64,000 nt of DNA from Actinoplanes regularis (GCF_900188005.1 NZ_FZNR01000001.1:992001-1056000); one strand, 5' to 3'; positions 8,797-19,268 are shown, counted from the stretch's first letter. Notes: generated by a model not told the origin, from the letters alone. Made by a program: numbers and translations.

Positions 8797-9110
8797 CGTT
8801 CCCGACGACCGTACCGTCGCATGGTGGTCCACCCCGGGAGCGACAGCCCGGTCACGTCGCTGAGCGCGGCGTGTCGATGGCCGTACCCCAGAAGCAGGTT
8901 GCGCTCCGGGACCACCCATCGGTCGTACCCGGATCGCGAAGCCTTGGCGGCCGGCGCCCGGCGGACGGCCGCGACCACCCGGAAAGCGACGCCCGCCATG
9001 GCGACCTCGACGTCGCGGCCGGCGCCGAGCCCGGTGAGCAGGTCGAAGTCGGCGCCGGGCAGGGCCAGGAACTGTGGCTGGACGGTCAGGCGCGCGGCTT
9101 CTTCGGTCAT
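8797..9110 (-). pseudogene. Hypothetical minus-strand ORF, 3' end unresolved
   Basis: From ATG 9110 the minus strand encodes MTEEAARLTVQPQFLALPG and about 65 further codons with strongly GC-biased third positions, ending in a DRWVVPERNLLLGYGHRHAA segment. Further downstream this frame loses bias and runs antisense into the DA1-like gene with no stop. The bias then appears in another frame (VVGNVRDTGHGSALELAD), suggesting a frameshifted or truncated gene. The family is not recognised. The rest of the 8732-9156 gap shows nothing else clear. Confidence 0.35.
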
Positions 9111-9156
9111 CTTCGCCACGCCGGTCATCGAGGTCAGCCGCGCGGGTCCATCGTGG

Positions 9157-10410
<1,254 letters not shown>

Positions 10411-10512
10411 TCCGCCCTCCCCGTTCGCACCGGTACCGGTGGGCACGGTCCCCGAATGGCAAAAGCCGCGATCCCGGGAGCCGGACCCGTGGTTCGGTCC
10501 ACCATAGGAGGC

Positions 10513-11091
10513 ATGCCGATCGCCCCGAAGGAGGTCGAGGCGCCCGCTGGAGACACCGTGCTGTTCCGGTCGTCGCCGGCCCGGACGTTCGTCACGGTGT
10601 TCGCCGTGCTGATGCTGTCGTTCCTGGTGGTCTCCCCGATCGTGGGGCGGCTCGCTCCCGACACCGATCCGTGGTGGGTGACCACCATCCAGGCGGTGAT
10701 CGTCGGGGCCGCGGTCGCCGCCCTCTACTCGCTGTCCGCGCGGGCCGCGCTCTCCACCTGGGTGCGGATCTCCGCCGTCGGCCTGGAGCTGGCCGCCCAG
10801 GGCAGCGACCCGGTGCTGCTGGCCTGGGCGGACATCGCCGCCGTCACGGTGCGGCGGGACGGCCTGCGCACGGTGCTGGAGGTGACGCCGGTGGACCTGG
10901 ACACGGTCCACCCGGTGCAGGACTCGGGAACGGGCTGGCCGGCACTCACCGAGACGTCACGCGGTCCGGCCTTCACCGCCGACCTGACCCAGATCTGGCC
11001 CAGCCCCCGCGCGCTCCGCCGGGAGCTGACCCGCCGGCTGCACCCCTATCCGCGGCCGGCCGCCGTCGTCCGGCCGCCGCAACCCTGGTGA
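10513..11091 (+). CDS. Two-TM membrane protein, PH-like domain
   Basis: 192 residues. Two hydrophobic helices (about 26-46 and 57-76: TFVTVFAVLMLSFLVVSPIVG and IQAVIVGAAVAALYSLSA) precede a soluble beta-rich part (VRISAVGLELAAQGSD, ILLAWADIAAVTVRRD-like) that resembles small bacterial PH-like membrane proteins. Proline-rich C-terminus. AGGAGG directly before ATG 10513. Function unknown. Confidence 0.7.
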   Translation: MPIAPKEVEAPAGDTVLFRSSPARTFVTVFAVLMLSFLVVSPIVGRLAPDTDPWWVTTIQAVIVGAAVAALYSLSARAALSTWVRISAVGLELAAQGSDPVLLAWADIAAVTVRRDGLRTVLEVTPVDLDTVHPVQDSGTGWPALTETSRGPAFTADLTQIWPSPRALRRELTRRLHPYPRPAAVVRPPQPW

Positions 11092-11110
11092 CAGCCGCCG
11101 CGGCGGAGAC

Positions 11111-11890
11111 TCAGAAGTCGCCACCGCCGAAGTCGCCGCCACCGAAATCGCCGCCCCAGTCGCCACCGCCCCAGTCGCCGGCGCCGGCGGAGTCACCGCC
11201 GCCGAGGTCCCCGAGGCTGTTGGTGTCGCCGACATCGTTGCCGGCGTCGAAACCGTCCTGGTAGCCGTCCGCGTAGCCGACGTCGCCGAAGGCCGGCGAG
11301 AAGAGCGCATCGAAGATCAACATGCCGCCGAGGACACCGGCGCCGGTGCCGAGCGCGGTCTTCCAGACCGGCGTCGAATACCACCCGGCCGGCACCGGCC
11401 GACCCTGCACCCGGCCGCCCGGGTAGTAGTACGGGGTTTCCGCACCGGGTCGCGGCCCCGCCTTGTAGGCGTGCCCCTGCACGCTGACCTCGCGCTCCTG
11501 GGTGAGCTGCCCGACGCCCCGGGAGGAGGCGAGCGGCGGCAGGTCGGGGCCCGGATCAAGACCCATGGCGAGGCGACCCGCCCGCACGTAGGCCAGACCT
11601 TCCAGCGCGGACTCGCGCGCCAGTTCGAACTGTCGCACCGTGTTGGCCTGCTGCAACTGGCCACCGGCCGCGTTGTACCGCTCGCTCGCGTCGGCGAGGG
11701 CCTGCCGCGCGGCCGGGTCGTCGGCGTGCAGGTTCAGCACCTGACCGCCGAGCCGTTCGTACCACCGCTGCGCGTCGGCGCGGGCGTCTTGGAGCTGGGT
11801 CTGCTGGTGCTTTCCGCCGCCGCGCTGAACGCCGACGACGACCAGGGCGACGATCGCGACGATGGCCAGGATGAGCAACACGCCGTTCAT
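11111..11890 (-). CDS. Membrane-anchored protein with Gly-Asp-rich tail
   Basis: 259 residues. A single N-terminal membrane helix (ILAIVAIVALVVVGVQR), a helical stalk (DARADAQRWYERLGGQVLNL...), a YYYPGGRVQGRPVPAGWY segment, a second hydrophobic stretch (GAGVLGGMLIFDALF) and a tail of GGGDFGGGDF repeats. Actinobacterial proteins of this layout are usually called DUF1542-like or hypothetical. ATG 11890 lies 7 nt from TACCTT, so it is probably leaderless. Divergent from rmuC; function not known. Confidence 0.7.
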   Translation of the reverse strand: MNGVLLILAIVAIVALVVVGVQRGGGKHQQTQLQDARADAQRWYERLGGQVLNLHADDPAARQALADASERYNAAGGQLQQANTVRQFELARESALEGLAYVRAGRLAMGLDPGPDLPPLASSRGVGQLTQEREVSVQGHAYKAGPRPGAETPYYYPGGRVQGRPVPAGWYSTPVWKTALGTGAGVLGGMLIFDALFSPAFGDVGYADGYQDGFDAGNDVGDTNSLGDLGGGDSAGAGDWGGGDWGGDFGGGDFGGGDF

Positions 11891-11897
11891 GTTTCCC

Positions 11898-11903
11898 AAG
11901 GTA
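11898..11903 (-). promoter_or_regulatory. -10 TACCTT
   Basis: Minus-strand hexamer 7 nt before ATG 11890. Confidence 0.45.
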
Positions 11904-11941
11904 CTCCCGGTGGTCTTGTCGCACGGTTCTGGCAATCTGCG

Positions 11942-13078
11942 ATGGTGACGTTCTCGACGCTGGCCGTGATCCTGACCTGTCTGGCGACCGGTGCCGCCCT
12001 GGGCTGGCTGGCCGCCCGGGCCCGGGCGGCGGCCGACATCGCCCGCCTGGAGGCGACGGTGGCCGCGGCCCGCGACGGCGAGCATCGGCTGGAGCAGTCG
12101 ATGCGGACGCTCTCCTATGAGGCGACCGCGCAGTCGCAGGAGGCGGTGGCCCGGGCGGTCGCGCCGCTGCACGACGCCCTGCGCCGCTACGAGCAGCGGG
12201 TCGCCGACCTGGAGCACGACCGCATCGACGCGTACGCGGAGCTGCGCGAGCAGGTGCGGGCGATGGGCGTCGTCTCCACCGAGCTGCGCGGCGAGACCCG
12301 GCAGCTGGTGTCGGCGCTGCGCACGCCGCAGGTACGCGGCCGCTGGGGCGAGCACCAGCTGCGCCGGATCGTGGAGGCGGCCGGGCTGCTGGAGCACTGC
12401 GACTTCGCCGAGCAGGTGACCAGCGAGACCGACCATCAGGTGGTCCGGCCCGACCTGGTGGTCCGGCTGCACGGCGGGCGCACCGTGGTGGTCGACGCGA
12501 AAGCGCCGCTGGAGGGCTACCTCTCGGCGATGGAGGCGCGCGACGAGCGGGACCGGGATCTCCACCTCGACCAGCACGCCCGGCACCTGCGGGCGCACGT
12601 GGACGCGCTGTCGGCGAAGGAGTACTGGAACGCGTTCGACTCCTCGCCCGATTTCGTGGTGCTGTTCGTGCCGGCCGACCCGTTCCTGGACGCCGCGCTG
12701 CAGCGTGACCCGGTGCTGATGGAGTACGCGTTCCGCCGCGACGTGGTGCTGGCCACCCCGGCGACGCTGATCGCGATGCTACGGACGATCGCGTTCTCCT
12801 GGCGGCAGGAGACGCTGACCGGCAACGCGGTCGCCGTGCACAGCCTGGCCCGGGAACTCTACGGCCGGCTCTCCACCCTCGGTGACCATGTGAGCCGGCT
12901 CGGGGTGTCGCTGAACGGGGCGGTCAGCGCGTACAACAAGGCGGTCGGCTCGCTGGAGTCGCGGGTGCTGGTCAGCGCCCGCAAGCTAGCCGAGATGGGC
13001 GTCTCGGACGAGGAGCTGGCGCAGCCACCCCAGATCGAGGTGGCGCCGCGCCAGCCTCAGGCGCCCGAGCTCAGCTAG
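11942..13078 (+). CDS. rmuC: DNA recombination protein RmuC
   Basis: 378 residues. An N-terminal hydrophobic helix, a long coiled coil (about 25-115), then the RmuC nuclease-like core: GRWGEHQLRRIVEAAGL, RPDLVVRLHGGRTVVVDAKAPLEGY (the D...DAK of a PD-(D/E)XK fold), YWNAFDSSPDFVVLFVPADPF and VLATPATLIAMLRTIAFSWRQ. RmuC limits inversions at short inverted repeats in E. coli and is associated with DNA damage. ATG 11942 leaves a normal-length N-terminus; no clear ribosome binding site. Confidence 0.93.
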   Translation: MVTFSTLAVILTCLATGAALGWLAARARAAADIARLEATVAAARDGEHRLEQSMRTLSYEATAQSQEAVARAVAPLHDALRRYEQRVADLEHDRIDAYAELREQVRAMGVVSTELRGETRQLVSALRTPQVRGRWGEHQLRRIVEAAGLLEHCDFAEQVTSETDHQVVRPDLVVRLHGGRTVVVDAKAPLEGYLSAMEARDERDRDLHLDQHARHLRAHVDALSAKEYWNAFDSSPDFVVLFVPADPFLDAALQRDPVLMEYAFRRDVVLATPATLIAMLRTIAFSWRQETLTGNAVAVHSLARELYGRLSTLGDHVSRLGVSLNGAVSAYNKAVGSLESRVLVSARKLAEMGVSDEELAQPPQIEVAPRQPQAPELS

Positions 13079-13108
13079 CGGCCGCCTTCAGCCCCGAGCG
13101 CTCCGAAC

Positions 13109-14074
13109 TCAGCCGGCGGCCGCCTTCTTCATGTCGCGGCGCAGCTCCTGCGGCAGGCTGAAGGTGAGGCGCTCCTCGGCGGTGGTGAACTCGGTGACCT
13201 CGCCGAAGCCACGCTCGGCGAGGTGCGCGAGGACCTCCATGACCAGCTCGTCCGGGACGCTCGCGCCGGACGAGACGCCGACCGTGCTGACGCCCTCGAG
13301 CCACTCGTCCTGGATCTCGGAGGCGAAATCGACCAGGTGCCCGGCCCGGGCGCCGGCACCGAGCGCGACCTCGACCAGCCGCACCGAGTTCGACGAGTTG
13401 GTGGAGCCGACCACGATCACCACGTCGCACTCCGGCGCGATCTCCTTGATCACGTGCTGCCGGTTGGACGTGGCGTAGCAGATGTCGTCGCTGGGCGGCG
13501 ACTGCAGCAGCGGCAGCTTCGTCTTGAGCCGTGCCACGGTCTCCATCGTCTCGTCGACGGAGAGCGTGGTCTGCGACAGCCAGACGACCTTGGCCGGGTC
13601 GCGGACGACGACGTTCTCCACGTCGTCGGGGCCGTCGACCAGCTGGATGTGCGCGGGGGCCTCGCCGGCGGTGCCGATGACCTCCTCGTGGCCCTCGTGC
13701 CCGATCAGCAGGATGTCGTAGTCCTCGGCGGCGAACCGCTTGGCCTCGTGGTGGACCTTGGTCACCAGCGGGCAGGTCGCGTCGATCGCCTTGAGGTTGC
13801 GCTCGCGGGCCTGCTCGTGCACCTCCGGCGCGACACCGTGCGCGGAGAAGACCACGGTCGCGCCCTCGGGCACCTCGTAGTTCTCCTCGACGAAGATCGC
13901 GCCGCGGGCCTCCAGCGTGCTGACCACGTGCTTGTTGTGCACGATCTGCTTACGCACGTAGACCGGGGCGCCGTAGAGCTTCAGCGCCTCCTCGACGGTC
14001 TGCACGGCGCGGTCGACACCGGCGCAGTAGCCACGCGGCTTGGCGAGCAACACCCGCTTACGAGCTTCAGTCAC
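13109..14074 (-). CDS. ispH: 4-hydroxy-3-methylbut-2-enyl diphosphate reductase
   Basis: 321 residues. IspH motifs: the three Fe-S cysteines in [24 protein letters not shown] and [12 protein letters not shown], active-site histidines in IVHNKHVV and [10 protein letters not shown], and Glu in the [15 protein letters not shown] region. It makes IPP and DMAPP in the last MEP-pathway step, feeding the Z-prenyl synthase encoded at 23.7 kb. GTG 14074 is chosen over a frame to 14158 because TACCAT lies exactly 6 nt upstream. Confidence 0.96.
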   Translation of the reverse strand: MTEARKRVLLAKPRGYCAGVDRAVQTVEEALKLYGAPVYVRKQIVHNKHVVSTLEARGAIFVEENYEVPEGATVVFSAHGVAPEVHEQARERNLKAIDATCPLVTKVHHEAKRFAAEDYDILLIGHEGHEEVIGTAGEAPAHIQLVDGPDDVENVVVRDPAKVVWLSQTTLSVDETMETVARLKTKLPLLQSPPSDDICYATSNRQHVIKEIAPECDVVIVVGSTNSSNSVRLVEVALGAGARAGHLVDFASEIQDEWLEGVSTVGVSSGASVPDELVMEVLAHLAERGFGEVTEFTTAEERLTFSLPQELRRDMKKAAAG

Positions 14075-14080
14075 CCCGCC

Positions 14081-14086
14081 ATGGTA
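14081..14086 (-). promoter_or_regulatory. -10 TACCAT of ispH
   Basis: Minus-strand hexamer 6 nt before GTG 14074; decides the start. Confidence 0.5.
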
Positions 14087-14160
14087 CGTGCCCTTTCCCG
14101 GGAGCCGTCTGCCTGCGATCAGTGCCACAACCTTGGCCTCGGGTGGTAGAAGGTTCACCC

Positions 14161-14628
14161 ATGGCGACGTCTTCCAAGATCAGCGATCACCCGTATCAGG
14201 TGATGATCGGGGCCGGCACGTGCGTGCTCGGTGCCCTGCTCACGGTCTTCGACCCGAGCGGGCTGGCGGTGCTGGCGGCCGGGGCGACGCTGGTCTGGTG
14301 GCATCGGCTGCGGCCCTCGGCCGGGTTCGCCGCGGTGGGCGCGGTGGCCGGTGCGGTCGCGGGCACGCTCGGGACTCTTGCGGTACGTACGGAGGAGCTC
14401 TGTTGCATGTTCGGCTGGAACGAGCACCGGGGCTGGCCGTACGCGTGGTTGTCCCGCGGGGGCGGCGCGGACAGTCCGGAGGCGGCCCGGCAGATGGCGA
14501 TCGCGTCCGGCTGGGACTTCTCTTTCTTGCCTTTCGTCCTGGATGTTCTGGTCTGGGGTTGCCTGGGCATGTTGCTCACGATCGGGATCGGCCTGACCGG
14601 GCGGGCCTGGCGCGGCCGCGGGCGCTGA
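14161..14628 (+). CDS. Small membrane protein, paralogue of next gene
   Basis: 155 residues with about four hydrophobic segments. After two helices comes a [19 protein letters not shown] segment and then a last membrane helix ([20 protein letters not shown]). The neighbouring 14691 gene has the same order (CC...ERHGFPFPFL...LVFWACAGLVAL), so the two look like tandem paralogues. Function unknown; the paired cysteines and the aromatic motif may face one side of the membrane. Confidence 0.65.
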   Translation: MATSSKISDHPYQVMIGAGTCVLGALLTVFDPSGLAVLAAGATLVWWHRLRPSAGFAAVGAVAGAVAGTLGTLAVRTEELCCMFGWNEHRGWPYAWLSRGGGADSPEAARQMAIASGWDFSFLPFVLDVLVWGCLGMLLTIGIGLTGRAWRGRGR

Positions 14629-14690
14629 CCTCCCGGCTTCTTGATCCGTTCCAAGCCGTACCGGGGCCGCCGGACGGGATACTCGGGTTC

Positions 14691-15221
14691 ATGAACGTCG
14701 AGCGCTCCTCGCTCCCGGCGGTGGCACGGGTGATGACCGGCTGGTTGCTCTTCGGGGCCGGCCTGCTCAACCTGGCCACCGGCGTGGACGGGACGGTCTA
14801 TGTGGTGTTCCACGTGACGGTGACGCTCGGTGGGGTGGTCCTGCTGACCCTGCACCGCATCCGGCCGGGCCGGACCGAGTACGCCGTCGCCACCCTCGTC
14901 ACCGTGGCCGGCTTCGGGTTCGGTCTGCCCCCGGTCACCACCCGGTGCTGTCTGGCCGGGTACCCGGAGCGCCACGGGTTTCCGTTCCCGTTCCTGGGCA
15001 CCGGCGACGGCATGCACGCCGACCTGCGCTACCTCGGCGCCGACCTGGTCTTCTGGGCGTGCGCCGGGCTGGTCGCGCTGGCCGGGACGCGGGCGGTCGA
15101 GCGGCGGCTGCCGGAACGGCGCGTGCCGGTGGAGCTGGCCGGATACCTGGGGTGGCACGGCGAGTCGCACGCGTACGCGGCGCAACATCGCACCGACGAA
15201 AATGTCGGTGGGCTGACCTAG
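14691..15221 (+). CDS. Small membrane protein, paralogue of previous gene
   Basis: 176 residues. Membrane helices at about 14-30, 37-53, 62-80 and 118-133, with RCCLAGYPERHGFPFPFLG between the third and fourth. Compared with its upstream paralogue it has an added soluble C-terminal tail (PVELAGYLGWHGESHAYAAQ). It ends 9 nt before xseA, whose promoter hexamer TAGTCT overlaps this stop codon. Function unknown. Confidence 0.65.
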   Translation: MNVERSSLPAVARVMTGWLLFGAGLLNLATGVDGTVYVVFHVTVTLGGVVLLTLHRIRPGRTEYAVATLVTVAGFGFGLPPVTTRCCLAGYPERHGFPFPFLGTGDGMHADLRYLGADLVFWACAGLVALAGTRAVERRLPERRVPVELAGYLGWHGESHAYAAQHRTDENVGGLT

Positions 15222-15224
15222 TCT
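15219..15224 (+). promoter_or_regulatory. -10 TAGTCT of xseA
   Basis: Ends 6 nt before GTG 15231 and includes the upstream gene's TAG stop. Confidence 0.55.
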
Positions 15225-15230
15225 TGCCGG

Positions 15231-16472
15231 GTGAACGAAGCCCAGGCCGCCGCGCCGCCGAAGAGCACCGCCGAGGAGCCGTGGCCGGTGCGCGTCGTCA
15301 GCCAGAAGGTCGGCGCCTGGATCGCCAAGCTCGGCTGGGTCTGGGTCGACGGGCAGGTCGCCCAGATCAGCCGCCGCGCCGGCTCGGGCGTGGTCTTCCT
15401 GACCTTGCGGGACCCGGCGGCCGACCTGAGCCTGACCGTCACCATGCACCGCGACGTGCTCGAGGCGGGCGCACCCGAGCTGGCCGAGGGCGCCCGGGTG
15501 ACGCTGCACGCCAAGCCGGAGTTCTACCCGGCGCGGGGCACGCTGAGCCTGCGCGCCGACGAGATCCGCCAGGTCGGCCTCGGCGAGCTGCTGGCCCGGC
15601 TGGAGCGGTTGAAGAAACTGCTCGGCGCCGAGGGCCTGTTCGCCCGTGAGCGCAAGCGCCGGCTGCCGTTCCTGCCCACCCGGATCGGCCTGATCACCGG
15701 GCAGAACACGGCTGCCGAGCGGGACGTGCTCATGAACGTGCGGCGGCGCTGGCCGGCCGCCGAGTTCCGGGTCGCTCACGTGTCGGTGCAGGGTCCGAAC
15801 TCGGTGCCGCAGATCCTCGGCGCGCTCAAGGTGCTGGACGACGACGAGACCGTCGACGTGATCGTCATCGCCCGGGGCGGTGGCAGCGTGGAGGATCTGC
15901 TGCCCTTCTCCGACGAGGCGCTGTGCCGGGCGGTGTTCGCCGCGCGCACCCCGGTGGTCAGCGCGATCGGCCACGAGACCGACACCCCGCTGCTGGACTA
16001 CGTCGCTGACCTGCGCGCCTCCACGCCGACCGACGCGGCCAAGCGGATCGTCCCCGATCTCGGCGACGAGCTGCGGCTGATCGAGCAGGCGCGGGGCCGC
16101 CTCGACCGCGGGGTGCTGGCCCTGATCGACCGGGAGCGGCAGCGGATCGAGGCGTGGCGGTCCCGGCCGGTCCTGGCCCGGCCGGAGACGCTGATCGAGC
16201 AGCGGTCCGGCGAGGTGACCGCGCTGCGCGACCGCGCCGGCCGGAGCCTGGAGCACCGGGTGCGACGGGCCGACGACGAGCTGCGGCACACCCTGGCGCG
16301 GCTGCGGGCGCTGTCGCCGCTGGCCACGCTGGAGCGGGGTTATGCGATCGTGCAGCGCGAGGACGGGCACGTGGTGCGGGCGGCCGACGAGGTGGAGTCG
16401 GGCGATCCGCTGCGGGTCCGGCTGTTCGAGGGATCGCTGACCGCAGTGGTCACCCCGGAAACGAACGAATGA
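15231..16472 (+). CDS. xseA: Exodeoxyribonuclease VII large subunit
   Basis: 413 residues. N-terminal OB fold ([25 protein letters not shown]), then the catalytic region with [50 protein letters not shown] and [31 protein letters not shown], followed by a long coiled coil and the [10 protein letters not shown] end. It forms ExoVII with XseB and degrades single-stranded DNA. GTG 15231 is leaderless by position. Its TGA overlaps an ATG that opens a repeat-built ORF leading to xseB. Confidence 0.95.
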   Translation: MNEAQAAAPPKSTAEEPWPVRVVSQKVGAWIAKLGWVWVDGQVAQISRRAGSGVVFLTLRDPAADLSLTVTMHRDVLEAGAPELAEGARVTLHAKPEFYPARGTLSLRADEIRQVGLGELLARLERLKKLLGAEGLFARERKRRLPFLPTRIGLITGQNTAAERDVLMNVRRRWPAAEFRVAHVSVQGPNSVPQILGALKVLDDDETVDVIVIARGGGSVEDLLPFSDEALCRAVFAARTPVVSAIGHETDTPLLDYVADLRASTPTDAAKRIVPDLGDELRLIEQARGRLDRGVLALIDRERQRIEAWRSRPVLARPETLIEQRSGEVTALRDRAGRSLEHRVRRADDELRHTLARLRALSPLATLERGYAIVQREDGHVVRAADEVESGDPLRVRLFEGSLTAVVTPETNE

Positions 16473-16693
16473 GCAAATCATCAGGCTCGGTTGTCGGCTC
16501 ATGTCGGCTCCGGAGCGAAGCGGAGGTGGCGGGCATGAGCGAGCTTGCGAGCGAATCAGTCAGCTCAGGTGTTGGCTCATGTCGACGCCGGAGCGCAGCG
16601 GAGGTGGCGGGCATGAGCGAGCTTGCGAGCGAATCGGTCAGCTCAGGTGTTGGCTCATGTCGACGCCGGAGCGAAGCGGAGGTGGCGGCATGA
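16469..16693 (+). CDS. Bridging ORF of 26-codon repeats between xseA and xseB
   Basis: 74 codons. It starts at ATG 16469, overlapping the xseA stop as ATGA, and ends at TGA 16691-16693, overlapping the xseB start as ATGA. It consists of three units: a 22-codon unit ([20 protein letters not shown]) and two near-identical 26-codon units beginning [16 protein letters not shown]. Each unit ends in GGAGGTGGCGG(G)C, a ribosome binding site placed before the next ATG. A single missing G at the last junction separates the frame from xseB. Whether the peptide is made is unknown; it may only relay ribosomes. Confidence 0.4.
   Translation: MSKSSGSVVGSCRLRSEAEVAGMSELASESVSSGVGSCRRRSAAEVAGMSELASESVSSGVGSCRRRSEAEVAA
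16496..16690. repeat. 78-bp tandem repeat carrying RBS and ATG
   Basis: GGCTCATGTCGRC recurs at 16496, 16574 and 16652, exactly 78 bp apart. Units contain GGAGCGAAGCGGAGGTGGCGG and GAGCGAGCTTGCGAGCGAAT, and differ at only a few bases. The third unit runs directly into the xseB start. Confidence 0.92.
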
Positions 16694-16887
16694 GCGACGA
16701 GAGTCTGAGTTACGAGCAGGCGCGGACCGAGCTGGCCGAGGTGGTCGGGCGGCTGGAGCAGGGCGGCGGCAGCCTGGAGGAGTCGCTCGCGCTCTGGGAG
16801 CGGGGCGAGAAGCTCGCCGACATCTGCCAGCGCTGGCTGGACGGCGCCCGCGAGCGGATCGACGCCGCCCGGGCCAACCGGGGCTGA
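16690..16887 (+). CDS. xseB: Exodeoxyribonuclease VII small subunit
   Basis: 65 residues. The XseB helical hairpin is clear: [40 protein letters not shown], then LDGARERID. Several copies bind the XseA coiled coil. Its ribosome binding site GGAGG (16678-16682) is the last copy of the site duplicated in the upstream 78-bp repeat array, and its ATG overlaps the bridging ORF stop. Confidence 0.93.
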   Translation: MSDESLSYEQARTELAEVVGRLEQGGGSLEESLALWERGEKLADICQRWLDGARERIDAARANRG

Positions 16888-16923
16888 CCGGGCGTTCGAC
16901 GCCCTGCCTCAGGGCGGAGGCCC

Positions 16924-17493
16924 CTACTTCAGGGCAGAGGCCAGGATCTCGAGGTTCTTCTGGTCGGTCTTGCCGATGATCAGCACCGTGCGCTTCCCCT
17001 CGGTGTAGATCAGCACGGTCTCCTCCGGGCGACCGCTGTAGACCATCCAGCTCCGCGCGTCGGTCCGGTACGCCCCGGTGCGCTTGCCGTCCTTGCCCAC
17101 CTCGGCCGGGACCAGGCTCTCCGCCGGCGTGGTGCTCTCCACCAGCTGCACCGGGCTGTCGTCCGGGTCGACGTAACCGATCCGGAGCGTGGCTCCGCCG
17201 CTCTCCCGCTTGAAGTTGGCGGTGGTGACCCGCCAGTCCGCGCTCAGCCCGGCCGGCACCAGCACGGTGAACTCCCTCGACGCCAGCTCGATCGACGAGG
17301 CGGGGTCGACGGTCAGCGGCTCGTCGCCGCTGAGCACCACCCGGTAGAAGGTGAGCATCAGCGCGATCGGCACGATCAGCACCAGCAAGGACAGGGCCAT
17401 GTCGCGCGGCGAGCGGCCCTCACGCTTGGTCAGGCGCGGCTGAGCCGGCGGGGTGTCGGTAGCAGGGGGTTCCACGTGCTCATTGTTAACCAT
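16924..17493 (-). CDS. DUF4245 membrane protein
   Basis: 189 residues. A short cytoplasmic N-terminus, one membrane helix (MALSLLVLIVPIALMLTFY), and an extracytoplasmic domain with the DUF4245 pattern (LVPAGLSADWRVT, RIGYVDPDDSPVQLVES, DARSWMVYSGRPEETVLIY and a final ILASALK). The family is common in actinobacteria and often sits beside glpX, as here. The layout recalls the extracellular domains of the two kinases in this window. ATG 17493 (MVNNEHVEP) is the best start. Divergent from glpX. Confidence 0.82.
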   Translation of the reverse strand: MVNNEHVEPPATDTPPAQPRLTKREGRSPRDMALSLLVLIVPIALMLTFYRVVLSGDEPLTVDPASSIELASREFTVLVPAGLSADWRVTTANFKRESGGATLRIGYVDPDDSPVQLVESTTPAESLVPAEVGKDGKRTGAYRTDARSWMVYSGRPEETVLIYTEGKRTVLIIGKTDQKNLEILASALK

Positions 17494-17575
17494 GTCGCTG
17501 AACCGGGACTTGGCACGTCCGAAGATGTGAGGATCGAGGGAATCACCAGCCCCGCAACGACGCGAGGAGGCCGAC

Positions 17576-18616
17576 ATGCCTGCCAGGATTCCCCAGGATC
17601 TCGACCGCAACATCGCCCTTGACCTGGTCCGCGTGACCGAGGCCGCCGCCATGGCGGCCGGCCGCTGGGTCGGGCGCGGAGACAAGAACGGTGGCGACGG
17701 CGCGGCCGTCGACGCCATGCGCAAGCTCATCAACTCGATCCAGATGCGGGGCGTCGTCGTGATCGGCGAGGGTGAGAAGGATGAAGCCCCGATGCTCTAC
17801 AACGGCGAACGGGTCGGCGACGGCACCGGGCCGGAGGTGGACGTCGCGGTCGACCCGGTCGACGGCACCACCCTGATGAGCAAGGGTATGCCCGGCGCCG
17901 TGGCCGTCCTGGCCGTCGCCGAGCGGGGCGCGATGTTCGACCCCAGCGCGGTCTTCTACATGGACAAGATCGCGGTCGGCCCGGACTGCGCCGACGTGAT
18001 CGACATCAACGCCGGTCCGACCGAGAACCTCCGCCGGATCGCCAAGGCCAAGCGGTCCAGCATCTCCGACGTGACCGTGTGCATCCTCGACCGGCCGCGG
18101 CACGCGGCGCTGGTCGAGGAGGTCCGGCGGGCCGGGGCGAACATCAAGTTCATCTCGGACGGCGACATCGCCGGCGCGATCTCGGCGGCCCGCTCGGAGT
18201 CCGACGTGGATGTGCTGATGGGAATCGGCGGCACGCCCGAGGGGATCACCGCGGCCTGTGCGATCAAGTGCCTGGGCGGCATGATCCAGGCGAAGCTCTG
18301 GCCGCTCGACGAGTCGGAGCGGCAGAAGGCGATCGACGGCGGCCACGACCTGGACCGGGTGCTCACCACCGACGACCTGGTCACCGGCGACAACTGCTTC
18401 TTCGTCGCGACCGGGGTGACCTCCGGTGACCTGCTCAAGGGGGTTCGGTACCGGGCCGGTGGCGCACACACCCAGTCGATCGTGATGCGGTCGAAGAGCG
18501 GGACGATCCGGGTGATCGACTCGTATCACCGGCTGGAGAAGCTGGCGCTCTACTCCGCGGTGGACTTCGAGGGCCGCCTGTCGGCCGGACCGAGCGGGGA
18601 CGAGCCGAGCCGCTGA
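17576..18616 (+). CDS. glpX: Class II fructose-1,6-bisphosphatase
   Basis: 346 residues. GlpX motifs: [33 protein letters not shown] (metal ligands), [17 protein letters not shown] and the late [24 protein letters not shown] at 17564-17570 precedes ATG 17576. It catalyses the gluconeogenic fructose-1,6-bisphosphate to fructose-6-phosphate step and is normally the only FBPase of actinobacteria; it pairs functionally with pckG at 24.6 kb. Confidence 0.96.
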   Translation: MPARIPQDLDRNIALDLVRVTEAAAMAAGRWVGRGDKNGGDGAAVDAMRKLINSIQMRGVVVIGEGEKDEAPMLYNGERVGDGTGPEVDVAVDPVDGTTLMSKGMPGAVAVLAVAERGAMFDPSAVFYMDKIAVGPDCADVIDINAGPTENLRRIAKAKRSSISDVTVCILDRPRHAALVEEVRRAGANIKFISDGDIAGAISAARSESDVDVLMGIGGTPEGITAACAIKCLGGMIQAKLWPLDESERQKAIDGGHDLDRVLTTDDLVTGDNCFFVATGVTSGDLLKGVRYRAGGAHTQSIVMRSKSGTIRVIDSYHRLEKLALYSAVDFEGRLSAGPSGDEPSR

Positions 18617-18622
18617 GCCGTG

Positions 18623-18651
18623 CGGCGGGGGCCCGGCCCGGGTCCCCGCCG
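18623..18651. terminator. Hairpin between convergent glpX and rhomboid
   Basis: CGGCGGGG (18623-18630) pairs with CCCCGCCG (18644-18651), with further GC pairing inside the loop. Convergent position suggests bidirectional termination. Confidence 0.55.
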
Positions 18652-18656
18652 GGCGA

Positions 18657-19268
18657 TCAGCGCCGGCGGAACAGGAACGCGGCGACGAAACCGCCGACCA
18701 GGCCGAGCAGATGACCCTGCCAGGAGACCGTGCGATCGGTCGGCAGGATGTTGTAGACCTGGTACCAGTAGAGCAGCCCGATGAAGGCGGCCACGCCCAG
18801 GTTCCACCAGCTGCGCTCGACGAAGCCACGGCCGAAGAGCAGGCCGAGATAGCCGAAGATGACGCCGCTGGCCCCGACCACGATGGTGTCGGGATCGCCG
18901 ACGAACCACACGCCCAGGCCGCTGATCAGCATGATGGTCAGCGTCGACCAGATGAATCGGCGAGCCCCGCCGGCCAGCGCGAACGTGCCGACCAGGATGA
19001 GCGGCACCGCGTTGCCGTAGAGGTGGTCCCAGCCGGCGTGCAGGAACGGGCTGAACAGCACCCCGTCCAGCCCGTCGAGGTGGTGGGGGATGATGCCGCC
19101 GGCCACGTCCAGGGTGCCGGGGCCGAGAGCGACGTCCAGCGCTTCGACCAGGAACAGAATCGGGATGACCGCGCACATCGTGACGAAGGCGCGCCCGATG
19201 GACGCATAGAACGCGTCGGTGCCGAATCTGGCCTCATCGGTACGCGCGACGGCCGGCCGATAGCTCAT
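18657..19268 (-). CDS. Rhomboid-family intramembrane serine protease
   Basis: 203 residues with about six membrane helices. Serine motif GASGVIFGYLG and catalytic His in SWQGHLLGLVGG form the rhomboid dyad; the HAGWDHLYGNAVPL helix with the HxxxN-type pattern is also present. ATG 19268 (MSYRPAV) is preferred to GTG 19298 for its upstream GGGAG. It lies 49 bp downstream of the trypsin-like gene on the same strand. Substrates unknown. Confidence 0.9.
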   Translation of the reverse strand: MSYRPAVARTDEARFGTDAFYASIGRAFVTMCAVIPILFLVEALDVALGPGTLDVAGGIIPHHLDGLDGVLFSPFLHAGWDHLYGNAVPLILVGTFALAGGARRFIWSTLTIMLISGLGVWFVGDPDTIVVGASGVIFGYLGLLFGRGFVERSWWNLGVAAFIGLLYWYQVYNILPTDRTVSWQGHLLGLVGGFVAAFLFRRR

